Below the pieces are notes generated by a model that ran no database searches, was not told the DNA's origin, and saw nothing but the letters and a program-made list of their open reading frames with translations. Positions 25,501 through 38,578 of a DNA stretch of 64,000 nt are shown here, in pieces; the first letter of the stretch is position 1, and each line of letters starts with the position of its first letter. This DNA comes from Pipra filicauda (Eukaryota; Chordata; Aves; Passeriformes; Pipridae): assembly GCF_003945595.2 (NCBI RefSeq), contig NW_024104509.1:3534001-3598000 (forward strand), read 5' to 3'. A program made the position numbers and the translations under genes.

Positions 25501-27695
25501 TACTGCCTCTGAAGGAGATGTGGTATTTGAATTACAAACTTTGAATCACATTAGATACTGAAGGATGACTAATTTTCTGAAGTTTATTACTTAAAAATAA
25601 AAATGACCTTCAAATTTTAACTTGTATTGCATATACTTCTCAGCTCAAGAGGGACCTTATTCAGTTACACACAGATGGGGAAAAGAATACGTCAAAGGGT
25701 TTTTGAGTTACCAAAGGAAAAGAACTGTAAGAAGATTTTTTACATGCTTGTATAAGCACAAAACAGACAAGGTCTTTATTCTTTTTTGTAGGTCACAAGA
25801 CCCTAGTAGTATATAAGAACCTCATTGTAGCAAGTTGTTTTATACAAATACAAGAAATGCATATTCATATACTAGTACACGTGCTGTCTCCCAAATATTA
25901 GCATTCTTTATATAATTTGTGCACGCAGTGGTTTCATATCCCAAAACTGTTTATCTGGGTTTTCCCATTGTAATGCCAGTTGCTTGGGCACTGCAACACT
26001 CTAATTGTGTCAATCTCAGTCTGGGAATAAACTATGAAAACAGCAAAGTAAAATCCACAAAACAGATTTACCACCATCTCACTGCAAATGATTTTCTAAT
26101 TTAAAGGGAAACAAACAAGGAGAGCAAAGGGAGCTCAGCCATGAAAAGAAGGAAATCCTGCCACCACCTTTCAAATCTCTTTAGCCCTCTTCCCTGTCAC
26201 ACTCAATAATGACACTAAATGCAGCAAAAATACTGTCTCTGAGTTCTGGTAAAGCACAAGGCTTTGCCACTTGGTGCAGGGCTGTCCTCTCCTTGTGCCC
26301 TATAACCAACACCACCATAGCTCCTCTGCAAGGATACTTGCTCTTTGCCTGGGCTCGATGAGAATGTTTGGCGTGAGTGAGAACCCTGAGCTCTGTCACC
26401 CAGACCCTGTGCAAAGCGGCATATGAAAGAAGCCTGAAGAAACTGCAGTTAGGCCATGCAGCTGCAATGGCTGAGTAGGGCAACAGTTAGAAGTGTATTC
26501 TTCTAGCAGCCAGGGACATGACTCTGAAAATGTCACTCAGTGACCGTACTGGTGTAACACAACTAATTACTTGGTGCTGGATGGAGATCCACGGGCAGAT
26601 CTCCCCCACAAGATGCATCCGACCACCCAGAAGATGGGGAGTGGCTGCTTGAGAAGAAAGCCAGGCAGCTCCTGGAGGCTGCCAAGGGCTTTGAGGACAG
26701 AGCTGGTGGTGAGAGGCTGCCTGTTCAGCAGCTGTTCCCTCTCACCTCCTGGCCATCCCACCCATCGCTTCTCCCATCTGCAGCAACCGCCTGGCTCTCT
26801 GTGGCACATGCAGAAGGGTATGTATTTCTCCAGTGGAGGACCAGAAAACAGGCAGAAAACGAGCTGCTACTGGAGAGGCAGCTTGCAGGGAGGTCTCAAA
26901 CAGGATCTGGGTCCAAGAGCTCTTAACCTGGACTAACCACCCTTGCTACTCTGGACCCATCTTGCACTCATTCTGCATCCCTTGTGTAATTCCTACTCTA
27001 AAATCCCCTTTGCTAACAATAGGCAGGGAAATGAAGTGTTAATATCTGATCTGTGCCAGGTTGGCAGCTGTATAATGGGTGTAGCTCCACTGAGGCTGAC
27101 AGTGCCAAGCTGAGCTATGTAAACTGAATGAGTGGCTCTATATGCAATTTTTATAATAAGACGTGCTTGTGTCTGCACAGCATAACTCTCAAAAAAAATC
27201 CAGACACTAAATTCAGTTAACCTTGCAGAAGCATGTTTGCTTCTTTTTTTTTTTTGTCTTAAGACAAAAAATCATGCCTAAACCAGCAAAATTACATTTA
27301 ATAAGACTTATCAAAAAGTGCATTTGTGCACCAGCAAAATCATTCTCTAAAATTATCATTATTGGTGAGCAGAAGCAAAATAAAAGGATGAGGACAGACT
27401 TCCTCCTCCATGGGAGTAAGAAATTTCTCTGGCATCTTCCCTGTTGCAGGACTTAAGGGGAGGCAGAAGTCTGTAGTCTTGAAACACAGGTGTAGCTCGT
27501 CACAAAACTGAACTTCAGCAGACCAACTAACAAGGTTTCCAATCTGTCTTACTAATTACTTGCAAAGCTCTCTCTGAGTGTAAGAAAATCCTAAAAATAA
27601 CGTGTCCATCAGAGAAGAACTCAGAACATTCCTCGTCTTCTCCTTCCTCCTCTTAAAGCAGTAAGAGTGGGGCATCAAAGCAGGAGACTACTGAC
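22593..27695 (-). other. SEMA6A intron between coding exons 2 and 3
   Basis: At 5.1 kb this is the longest complete intron in the window. It holds a T-rich run at about 23070-23090, a GC-richer block at about 26570-26930 that is open in two plus frames, and a 22-bp palindrome at 27250. No second gene is supported. Confidence 0.8.
27250..27271. repeat. 22-bp perfect palindrome
   Basis: TTTTTTGTCTT followed by AAGACAAAAAA, a perfect inverted repeat with no spacer. It lies just past a T-run that starts at 27244. Function is unknown. Confidence 0.85.
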
Positions 27696-27813
27696 CTAGC
27701 AGCAACGTAGAGGGTCCTGTTCATGACCATGACAAGCTGGATGTCCAGCCGGTGCCTCTGTGTGGTGTTCCGCCCTGGTTTGTGACCCACAAACACCGGA
27801 TACTGTCTTGTAT
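27696..27813 (-). CDS. SEMA6A: SEMA6A coding exon 2: start of sema domain
   Basis: 118 bases encode the end of codon 34 to two bases of codon 73. The acceptor AG is at 27815-27814 and the donor GTCAGT starts at 27695. The translation contains QYPVFVGHKPGRNTTQRHRL, a typical class-6 semaphorin N-terminal strand, then a blade-1 core ending TLYVAA. Asn49 (NTT) and Asn65 (NRT) are N-glycosylation sequons. Relative to the mammalian protein as I remember it, the substitutions are conservative (Ile to Val or Leu in the strand before Asn65, Gly66 to Arg). Entry phase is 1 and exit phase is 2. Confidence 0.95.
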
Positions 27814-30144
27814 CTGTAGGAAGGAAAAAAAGTCAACAGGGTCAAAAGAGGATAACAAACTGAAGTGCTACCATGGGTTATGGGGCCCAGCTAGAGGAGA
27901 AATGTGTGGCTTCTGTTCTGTTCTGGAAACACAGCCTGGGGTTGGAAGGCAAGAGCATAGGGAGCTGGAGAGTTCTTCAAGGTTACAGTCTCTGCAGCTG
28001 CAAAGGAAAAAGTCAACACCTTTGTAGAAGACAAAAACTGTGAATTTTGTTTAAGGATAAAGCTGTTCTGGAGCTCTTGGCACACAGGTAATGGTACTCT
28101 CTCACAGTTTTTCTTTCACTGCTTGCAGAGCTCAAATGCTTGCTCCTGGCTGCCAAAGTGTGTCCAGCAGGACAAAGCTGTTCCACAGTGGCCCATCAAT
28201 CACCACAATGACTGGACTGGTACTAGCTAAAGCAAAAGACTTGGCTCTCCTTGGTTCAGACTGCCAGTTCCCTGAGTTTTCTACAGGACTGGACTGCCAT
28301 CATACAACAGCTGCAGGGATTTCTGAGAAACAGTGAGAATTCACCGCTTGAGTTTTATGAAGTGAAAGTCCTCGCTTAATCTGGTAACCAGTCTGATACG
28401 CCAGTTCTTCTGGCAAGTAGACAACTTGAATACTTGAATACTGACTGGAAGGCCTATACTGAGCTTATGCTATCAACAACTCAGCTTTCCCCCTCACTCT
28501 ATCAGTCAACAAGAGCATTTATGGACTATTCCCATGATATTTTTTCATGAGTATTCGTCATACACAGAGCGTGCCATTGCTCCCCAGATGATCGGTGTGT
28601 ACAACCTATAACAACAGCGGCCACTTCACAGTTAGACCTATACGTACACATCATCATGACATCTACATGCACAAACCAGGGAGCCAATTAAGTAAATAAA
28701 ATGACAAAAGAAAGGAGGATAGTCCTCTGACAAGCATCATCATCAGTGGAGAACTGCTGTGTGTGTTATATAGAGCTGACTACCACCTAGCTATGCCTGA
28801 GCCTTTTTCCCATAAATATGCTCTCCCAAAAATCTGCATACGTTTGAGGAAGTCTATTTCTTCAGAAACTCACCCACTGCTTTAGTGTTCTCCGCTATTG
28901 TCTTCTAAAAGTATTCCACCTGTTAAGCTTGGTCAAAATATTGATTCACAGCATGCCTTCAGCTAAATACCTAGAAGTGCCATGTGTCAGAAAGCCTGTG
29001 ATAAAACTGGACAGAAACAGGAACTTCTCTGCAAACCAGATGCTGAGAACTCCTGAAGAAACAAAGTAAAACACCAGGCAGGATTTATGTTCAGAAGCTT
29101 AATTCTTCTGAGCACGTCCTATATGCAAAATGCCAAGATTAACTGTCAGGCTGTTTTCTATCCAGTAATGTTTCCTCTGCAACTCAGGGATCTAGCACAA
29201 GCAGGGGGCCTGTATGTTCATGTGCACCTCAGCATGCCATGCTGCAGAGGACAAAGTTATCCCACGTTCCATTTCTCCAAGGATCAAGGCTGGCTATTTG
29301 TATGTTAGCATGAATGATTAGCACCACCCTTCTGGAGTGAGAAAATGTTGGTGGTGAAGACCCAGTGGTCAGTCTAGACACTAGGGGTTTCAGTGGGGCT
29401 TGCTTGAGAGTAGTTCTTCTCTGTTCTTCTATCCTAGATGTCTATTAGCATTTGCAGAACATCAGGTGTGGCCTGGAGTCTTGTCTTTCAGTTGGTGTCA
29501 CACAAGTTTATGGGTGCCAAGGCCATCCCTGAGCACAGTAAACAAGGACAATCAAGATTCACTTTAAAGTCAAATTCCTGACCAAACTTAGGCCTAAACA
29601 CAAGCCTGCTCTTGGTTGAGTTGCTACTCCCCAGGACACTTTTAGAGGCCCAGATCCTAAAGACTTTCTTTAAAACATATGAAACCTTCGGAATCAGTTA
29701 AGCTAGGCCTGATGTGCAATGTGAAATTCTGTGAAATGCACAGAAAGTTCTCCACCTGTTTAGCCAACAAATCTCAATATGACTTGCAGCTGTTGGTGTT
29801 ACCCTATGTTTTGGAGAGTTTGCGAATCTCTGCTGGTAAGAAAGGAGGGAGATCCTGTGAAGGAGATACTTTGTCTTGATTTGGTTTTTAGCTACATTTC
29901 TAGCTTAGAAAAAAATGCCTAATGCTCAAGCAGAACTTAATGAAGTAAGTTCAATTATTTGTATTAGATCAACAAACAATAAGACCACATGAAAGATCAT
30001 GTTCCTATATTAGTATCTGAGAATTTAAATTGGCTGATCTGGCAGAAATCAAGAAAAACAGCTTTATTCACTGCAACTGTGATAAAATAATGTTGAAGTC
30101 CCCTGATCAGTATTATATGAAGTTCTCTGTCCCCTTATACTTAC
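27814..30144 (-). other. SEMA6A intron between coding exons 1 and 2
   Basis: A 2.3-kb phase-1 intron with no recognised feature. Confidence 0.85.
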
Positions 30145-30282
30145 AGTTGCCATGCGAAATACTGATAGGCTCAGAATCTTCTGGGAAACCAGCCCCAGCA
30201 AAGTGTAGCAGTATGAAATATAGCAGCAAGGCTTCTGACCTCATAGTAGTTCAGCTGTGAGGCTTCACTTCTTCACTTCACC
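30145..30282 (-). CDS. SEMA6A: SEMA6A coding exon 1: 5'UTR end, start codon, signal peptide
   Basis: The exon follows a pyrimidine-rich acceptor (AG at 30284-30283). It has 38 bases of 5'UTR and then ATG at 30244-30242. An in-frame TGA lies 9 bases upstream of the ATG, and there is an A at -3, so this start is well supported. It encodes residues 1-33 and the first base of codon 34. MRSEALLLYFILLHF is a hydrophobic signal peptide, and cleavage probably falls around the AGAG/FPE region. The exon ends in HGN, so Asn33 is the first base of an N-glycosylation sequon completed by the next exon. The donor is GTAAGT at 30144. Because the exon begins with UTR, at least one noncoding exon must lie upstream, and it is not identified here. 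Confidence 0.96.
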
Positions 30283-33200
30283 CTGTGGAAGACAAACAAG
30301 AATTTAAGCACCTTCTGTTGAATCAGTTTTAAAGAGTCAATGAAAAGTAGAGGGAGCTTTTCCTCTCCTCAAGCCTCTCACTGTACTTGAGGATGCATGT
30401 TGTGTTTCTAAGTGGAAACAGCCCTACTAGGTCAGTTCTTCTTTAGCCCATGCCCTAAGAGTGCCACATCTTACTCAAGGATAGACTTAAGTACCTATGT
30501 GTTGCAAAGAATTTGCTACCTCTGCTGCTTATATGCAATAAAGACACTTCATCCCCTGCACTGATCAACAGCTGACAAGAGTTTTCCAAGAAATATTTTA
30601 TTTCCCCCTTTGGTTTACAAAATTGGATGATGACATGATGACACACACCATAAATAAAAAAACCCACACTACATTATTCTGGTTAAAAGGAGATTAAAGG
30701 TTATACTATGGGACTCATTCATACCCTGCAGAGCTGTGAATCAAGTGAAGAAACACTGAGAGAACTTGATGGAGCATGCAGAACATGTCATTGGGTTTTA
30801 CCATAAAAATATGTACCATAAATTTAGGTGCTGCAAAACCAATACCGTAATTTGTGATAAAATAAGGGAGAAAAGAACCGTCCAAACCCAGCATTTTTTC
30901 CCCCTGTGTTCCGCTGATGCATTCATTCATTCACATTTCATGTACAAAAGTATCCCTAAATCTTGAAGATAAAAGGAACCACCGGGGCCTTTGGATACAG
31001 TGAAAGAAAACAGCACATAATACAGTAAATAGTTCATAAATCCCAGGCAAATTTCACAGAGACATTGATCTGCAGGGGAAATCAGTGCAAAAGTGGGGTT
31101 TTCTTTTCATCCCTTCCACAGTTTCAAACCTTTGATGCTGCCTGCTAAAGATTCCTTTTGAACAAAGCTATTTTACAGTAGTCTGTCAGTCATTCAAGAT
31201 TTATGGGCAGAAAGTCAAACTTCATAACCTACACAGTCTTTGAAACTTAATTTGGCAAACAAAGTGCTAACTTGCCCTTCTGCAACACTATTTAATATTA
31301 GATACCTACGTCTCCTTTGCTGATGCCAAAAAAACCATTAACAAGTCTTGAGTGTTGGATTGTCATTTGTAATTTCACAGATATGGCTGATTCCTCATTT
31401 TTAACCAATTGAAAAATGTCAAAATAATTAATTTGCCTCATCAGATATTTGCTTTCAAATAAAATTTCAGTTCCTATAAATGGATTGGAACAGGGGCTCT
31501 GTTGCAGGGTGGTAGAGTCCATAAGGACTAATGATTTATTATACTCTGTGTTAGCCTATTATTATTTCAACACACAAATTGGAAATCTGGCTGATTCTCT
31601 ATTTCTATTAACAAAGTAACTGAGAGACAGGGTTAGACTGAGACTGGGGAAAAAAATGTAAGGCAATGACTGACATCTTAACTGAACAAAGTGTCAGATG
31701 GATAGCAAAGGATAAAAATAGCAAGAATAAATGCGACACAATGCAGACACTGTCTGTCTATTATACTTTATAGGAAAATGCATACTAGAAGATAGTACAT
31801 ACAAGCCCCAAGAGAACTATTTCAATCTAGCACTGGTTAGGCCAATAGCTGTGTATGATTACTGACACAGCTATGTCTGCCTGGAAACACCTTTCTCTAC
31901 CTGATTCCTCCATTTGTCTCTTTAGTCACCTCTTACATTTTCTCTTGACTGCTAGCTCTCTGGGGTAGGAACTGTTTCTTTCTATTTGTTGTCATTTGGG
32001 GCCCTTAGGAATGCCCAAAGTAGAAATAAGCAGCAGAAGTAAACAGCACGCTTGGAAACACAGTTTCCCTCAAGAAGTATTAATTAAAAGTAAGATATAC
32101 ACATTAAAGGGGTTTATTCCTTTAACTCTATGTAACATTTCAAAATGTCATTTTGCTGCTCAGAACATTTTGCCCCTATAAGCACACTGCAAAGTGACAA
32201 AACGAACTACCTTAATACATAAATAGATAGAAATTCTTTTCTCCTTGAAATTCCTACAATCCAATGCAGAAATCTTTTCTGAAATGCACATGAGGAACAA
32301 CTGTTTAATGGGAAGAATTTATCGAGCAATTCAAATCTTCCACTTAAACTGTATTCATGTACAGTGTTAGTCTGCAGGCTGACAATTCAAACTGCTTGGC
32401 CTGCAATGAGACTGGAGCATAAGAATAGTTGCTTTCTGTTACTCTCTATCAGCACATAATCCACTATCTAACAATGTGTATGCTGTGAGGAAAGCATCAC
32501 AGTATTGCAGACATAACTCTGCCACCCCCCTTTAGAGCTTGAAAAACTTTTCCCATGGGTGAGTCTGCACCATCACTCCCTACTTCTCATTCAGACATGC
32601 GTACTGCTCTATGTAAATATGTATGGGAGACAGCTTCCAGGAAAATGAACAGTGCCCAGCACACTTACTTTGTGATTTCATGTGCATGCTATTGGGCCAG
32701 ATCTGTTTTCTTTTACCTGGCAAATGAACTGACGTAACTTTGTAGGTTTTTAAGCACATGAAATTCTCTGTCATTCTTAAGGGGATTTTTCTGGACAAGA
32801 AAAGAGGGAGAAGAGAGAAAAAACCATAATTCTCTGTTGCTCTAGTGCCAACATAATTGTTCCAATTCACACAAAGTACATACAAAATGTCTACTTTGAT
32901 CTGTTAATGATTCGAGTAGATGACACATATTTATCAATGCCTGTGCCAAGGCCTGTGCCTGTGCCTCCTGAGGAGGAGGACTCAAGTTGCACCTAAAGGC
33001 AGCTTTTCACTCAGAGATAATTATTCAGACATATTGTTACTTTTGCAGTTCTTATGATGGTGGAACAAGCCATACTGGTTCAGTGGAATTTCAGAAAAGT
33101 GTTGATTCGAGAAGGTCACATTTATTTTTGGTACAATTTTCCCTCTGGTTGGGCCCCTGGGAGTGATGTAAATGTTCTCACTTGCAACTGCGCTGCAACT

Positions 33201-33338
33201 ACTTTCTAATCAAAAGCGAACGCAGTGTCTGATGAAGCACGAGCAGTCAGGCAATGATGCAAAGCAAGTACAGGCACTGTCTCCAAATTAAAGTTTTGCA
33301 AACATCAATGGAGAACTCTCCACCTTCCATGGAGAGAT
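30283..33338 (-). other. 5' intron of SEMA6A, part 1
   Basis: Sequence upstream of the start-codon exon, presumed to be the large intron separating it from noncoding 5' exons. It is AT-rich and no coding gene is found. A small imperfect tandem of GCCTGTGCC-type words sits at 32939-32968. Confidence 0.6.
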
Positions 33339-33354
33339 CTGAACTGCAGTTCAG
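33339..33354. repeat. 16-bp perfect palindrome
   Basis: CTGAACTGCAGTTCAG is self-complementary. It lies 67 bp from a second perfect inverted repeat at 33422. Confidence 0.85.
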
Positions 33355-33421
33355 TCTGGCCTGCATTAAGCCATACTGGCTGAGAGAGAACTGGCTCTGA
33401 GAACTCCAGTTCTCCCTGTTC

Positions 33422-33446
33422 AGAACATTACTACTAGTAATGTTCT
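33422..33446. repeat. Perfect inverted repeat, 11-bp arms
   Basis: AGAACATTACT and AGTAATGTTCT are exact reverse complements separated by ACT. The AGAACA...TGTTCT ends resemble steroid-receptor half-sites, but the spacing is much wider than in a classical element. Confidence 0.85.
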
Positions 33447-36400
33447 AACACGGTTATTACTCTTCTTGAAAGAAGTTAGTGGTGACAAGAAGAGTGAGTT
33501 TTTTTGGTGGTCTTTTATGACCAAGCATGCTATGAAAATACAGCCATGCAAATGTTTAAGGGCATATTTTATAATCTATGTCTAATGCAATGACTTGTAG
33601 CCATTGAGTTGGCAGAGTAGATTGGATTTCTTCCAAGGTTCAAAAAAACCACAAATAAGCTGCTTTTTGCATTCCTACAACCAATGCAAATACAACTTTA
33701 TGCTTTAGTGCTGGTGCTCTATTCTTCTTTCTGAAGCTGATGGCTTCAAATACTTATACAGGACATCTTGTTTTGGCTACTTCTGTGATTCCCTCCTTTT
33801 TTTCATATTATAGTTAATTATAAATAAACCATATGATCACAATGTATATAGAAATCAAAGGTTTCTCTTTTTGTACACTTCAGCCCAAAGATGAACCACT
33901 TCTAAGTAGGATGTTTAGATACTAGTGCAATAAGTTGCTATTACTACTATTTTGACTTATTCAGAGTCTATGTATACATATACATATTCATATCCGTTTA
34001 TCATTCACATATAAATGCTGGATTTAGGGTCATTTAATTTTGTAAAATTCATGCTGTTGGCATGAAGGAGTTTCTGAAGCTAAGAAAGCAATGATCATTT
34101 CAAAACATGTAGAAAAGTCTGACATTTCTGTGCCAAGTGCTTTCCACTATGGTTATCCATGGCTATCCAAGCCAACAAGAAGCCATCATGATAAACTCTG
34201 CTTTTTGCTGCTTGATATTTTTAGCATTTACAACAGTCTGGGTGGAAGTACACATAGAATAACTGCTTGGCCAAGGAATTCATTACGTGGCTTCTGCCTT
34301 AATACTGCAGTAACCAGGTTATTTTATCTATGGCTTTTAAGTTCCAGAATGGTTATTCAAATCCAATGAAAAATCTAAATGGAAGAGCGAACTTCCTGGT
34401 AAACTCCATAAAAGTGCAAGGCCAGATTTGATCTTGAGATCAAATTTAACAGCAACAGCAATGACACGCTTCTTCCATATTAGAAAATCTCCCGTGTTGT
34501 TGCTTTGGCCTCACTGTATGTTCAGCTAATCCCAGCGTAACTCCAAGCAAAATCAAAGTATGCAACCATGTCAGAATTTTCCCATGGCATAGTAAACCTG
34601 CTCAGTAATGGACAGATCTTGTTATATTCACTTTTTACAAACCTTCTTTTCACCATGATGGGTTGTGTTCATACAAAGCAGCTGCACTTTGATCCACAAA
34701 TTATGAAGCTTAATGTGAGAATTACCAGATAAAATTTAATGGTTTGTGTTATGTATGAAGCAGGACCAGAAACCCTATTAGCCCTAAAAGTCCATGACTG
34801 CCTTAAACAAGCTCTTTTGTTTCTACAAACATGTAGAGTTAACTTATTCTTCAAAAGGACAGTCTAGTAAGAAGGAACAGCATTTAACCAAATAGTGAGG
34901 AAATTAAAAAGTAAAGCCAGATGAATTTGAACTCCTACATAAGGAAAAAGTATGACTGGCAAAGCAGCAGCCTAAGTGGACTGGTCCTGGAAACACTCAG
35001 CAAATAGCCCTTAGAATCATATGCAGCAAAAACAAAAGTACCATTAAAAAACAGGGAAGAAACCAATTTGAGTTGCATAATAGAGGTTAAAAAAATTGGA
35101 GATTCTCCTGTGGTAAGAGTTTTAAAGGCATATAAGTGATTTAGGAACCCAAGTCCTACTTAAGTGTCTCGTCAAAAGAAACAGAGTAAGATCTACCCCC
35201 ACAAAAAAAGCATGTATTGATCTATACAGCACATGCTTTGCTGTGCTGAAGGCAGAGTGCAGAAACCAGTCGGCCAACCTGACTGCTGCTTCCTGCTATG
35301 GTACTGATTTGCCATGAGATGCTGGCAAGTATCCTTCAACTCCTTTGGCTAAGCCTTTGGAAATCTCTGAGTGGAAAACACCGTTAGTTCTATTTACCCC
35401 TTTAAATTCACAGTTCCTAGAAAGTGAAAGACAAGAGTTCTGTACAAGTCAGAGGAAGGAATTAGGAATAATGCAACAACAAAAACAAAAAGAGAGGAAT
35501 ACAACCTGAAGGCTGCAGCTTCTGGAGAATGAGGAAAGTTAGGCCAGAACAGCAGAGCTGTTCAGAAGAGCGTCCTTTGTCTATGCCTGTCTGGGTGGTG
35601 GGTTAGCTGCTGCTCAGCCACCTCGCATGGCTGCATCAGGCAGCAGAAGGGATCATAAAAAATGCCCACGTCGAGTGGTGCCAAGGGGATCAGACAGATG
35701 TGAACAAACAGTAGATCAGTGAGTGCTTGGGGAGCTCAAGAGAGTTGAAACACAAGTGGCTATCAGCAAGACACAGCATGGAGTGCCAGACATTACAACT
35801 GAATTGGCACATGGTAGGACATTGCCTAGGATGGACAGCTTTTTTGCCTGTGTTGTACTTTCTCTACCGATTGCTGCTCAGTCACCTGAATGGTGGTGCA
35901 GGTGGCCACAGAGACTTAATGCCTCACTACCAACTTCCAACATCTTTTTGTGACTGATGATGCAGTCATCATTTGTCTTTCCTCTCCTATCCTGCTCCTG
36001 TTGTCTCTACAGCTGGCCATTCACTTCATGTCGCCAAAAAAGCACTCTAAGCACTCCAGGTAGCTGGTCCTCATGCCAGACAGGCTGGTGCATGAACACA
36101 TTGGGGTAATCACCTGCACTCCTTCAGATCTCATGATAACACGGGGTTGCTCCTGAATGCTGGTGAGGGGAGAAAGGCAGTGACCAAGGGAACCCCCCAC
36201 CTGTCTGGCAACACTGTTGACCCTAAATTATGTGTATAAAGTGTACTCTCATCTTTGGTGTGTATCAAAAAGTTCTCACTGACTGTAAGAGGACTGCATG
36301 GGCGCCCTCTGCTATACACGCTTTACTAGCACTTAATTGGATTCAGTACTGCTTACTCATTGCCCAGCTGCTGCGGGCTGCATGCCAGGCATGACGATTA

Positions 36401-38374
36401 GGCCCAAGGGAAAGACACCAATGAGAGTGATTTTGCCTCATATAGTAAGCAACAGCATCTACCTTCATTAAAAAGAATAATACAAACTTCATTGCTAGTT
36501 TGATGAAACACAGATACATGGACCATGCAGATTTTCCCACCAAGACTTGCAAAAGTGCATGTCTAAAATAAAATTTTAGCCAAAATACAAAGTATTTTCA
36601 TGCAAGTTTCAAGGGTACTTGCTTATTTTGTTCAGGTTTGTACAAACCTGAGTCTATACCAGCTTTCCTCTCCCCTCATTTGCACCTTTACAAGGCCATA
36701 CCTCACACACAGTAATGTCAGCTATGATATGTAACATCACTACCTCTTGCCTCAGTAAGTGACAAACTGAAAAGATTTGGACAACCCCCAGATAGCAGTG
36801 ATGAGCCTCGGCCTGTAGAATGGTAGTAGCAGGTGTCAAGTCAGTAGGCAAAACTCAGCATGCTTAATGCTGGCAACCTGTCCTGTCAAGATCCACATTG
36901 CTGCTTCATCCAGTGCAGCGCAAAAGGAAAATGTAAAGAACAAATGGAGGCCTAAATAGACAAAACCTTCTGCTGACCCGAGTGAGACATCCCTGATGAC
37001 TGCAGCGTTAATAGGATGCTGCTGTTCAGAGAGGGAACTGTCAGATGGAAGATGAACATCTCCCAGATGGAATTAGAAGCATCTCAGGCCTATCGATTTT
37101 GGTTGTAACCTTTACAGTAAACAGTCCACGGGGGCCTCATCAGCCACCTGTTCAGTGATATTTGCATTGAAATATAGAGCCAACGCAAATGAGAAAATGG
37201 TCACAGTTCTCGCTAAAGCATCTGCTCTAGCAAGATGCATCTATCTGTGCATCACCAGTAGCAGTAAAGGTAAGGTTTTAAAGAAAGGGGTAATGCAGTG
37301 GCCCTAGCTCTCTCACATGGCACCAGAACAACAAATGCTCCATTTGTCATGATGCTGATAGTGCTGGTAGTGGTATTATATCATGCAATATTTCACTTTC
37401 TAATAATTGCTCAGTTTTATACTGAAATCAGACTTGCCAAAACTGGGAGGAAAGCCATCTGTGCCTGAAGGAGGACTGCCAGAAACATTTGCAATTTTAT
37501 TTTGGGGTTATAAACCTGCAAAATGGAACAAAAGCAATGCCTAAATAACCTCTTTCACTCAACACCCCCAATCATACAGAGCAATAGACCTAACTCTGGA
37601 ACAGCTTGGTCAGTCATTACAAAGATGTCTTTATTATTTTTAAAAGCCTCACTCATTTAAGAGATAAAAATAGGTCTATTGATTATTTGCGGAACTTCAG
37701 CAAAACTATGTCAAGATTCTGAATTGATTTAAGAGCTAAATGTAGCAATCACTGCCTTTTGACAGGAGAGAACACCATCTCTAATACATACTTTGCTGTT
37801 TCATCTCAGCATTCTTAATGGAAAACAGATACACTACTAGCAACACCATTACTCTCTCCAACCCTCATTTTGCCTGGGAAATATCAGTGCCAGTCAACTG
37901 ACCTTCAATTCCCTTATCTGATGAATGGAATTAAAATTACGTAGCTGCAGGTGACCCAAAGCTGTAATGTGTCCTCCCTTTGTTTTCTTCTTTTGGACAA
38001 AAAAGGTAAAAAACAAAGTCTGGTACATTTTCACAAAAATATTTACAAATGTCACCGATTAAAAGTTTGACACAGCCCTGCAGACATTGTCTCAGCTGCC
38101 ACATGCCTGCTTGTAAACATAACATTAGGATCAGGTGGTAATCTTGAAACAACTCTCACAGCTCAGCCAACTCCATTTCCCGCAGATACTTAGCATTTCC
38201 TTCATTTCACTGCTAATACATACTTATATGGATTGCAGCCCTTCTTCACCCTCTATCCAGGAGGAAAAGCTTATTTTCCAGCCTTTTTACATCAGCATAA
38301 TGGATCAGATTGATATATAACGGCATAGGTTACCTCTGAAGAAAAAGTTAGGATCTATACAACATTGCAACACG
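33447..38374. other. 5' intron of SEMA6A, part 2
   Basis: About 4.9 kb with no coding gene, RNA gene or identifiable mobile element. A somewhat GC-richer block lies at about 35560-36130. Confidence 0.55.
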
Positions 38375-38578
38375 CAGAGATGGGACAAGGGGGAATGGCT
38401 TCAAACTGTTACCCAGTGTGATTGTGGATGCCCCACCCCAAGTGTTCAAGACCAGGTCGGATGGGACTTTGAGCGACCTGATCTAGTGGAAGCTGTCCCT
38501 GCCTATGGCAGGGGAGTTGAAATGAGACAATCTTTAAGGTCCCTTCCAATCCAAACCATTAAATGATTGTATTATTTT
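38375..38578 (+). mobile_element. Degraded CR1 LINE 3' end
   Basis: Plus-strand similarity to CR1: GATGGGACTTTGAGCGACCT, then CTAGTGGAAGCTGTCCCTGC, CTATGGCAGGGGAGTTG, and TTAAGGTCCCTTCCAATCCA, with a ragged terminus AAATGATTGTATT. It is older and more diverged than the other copies. The left boundary is uncertain. Confidence 0.85.
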
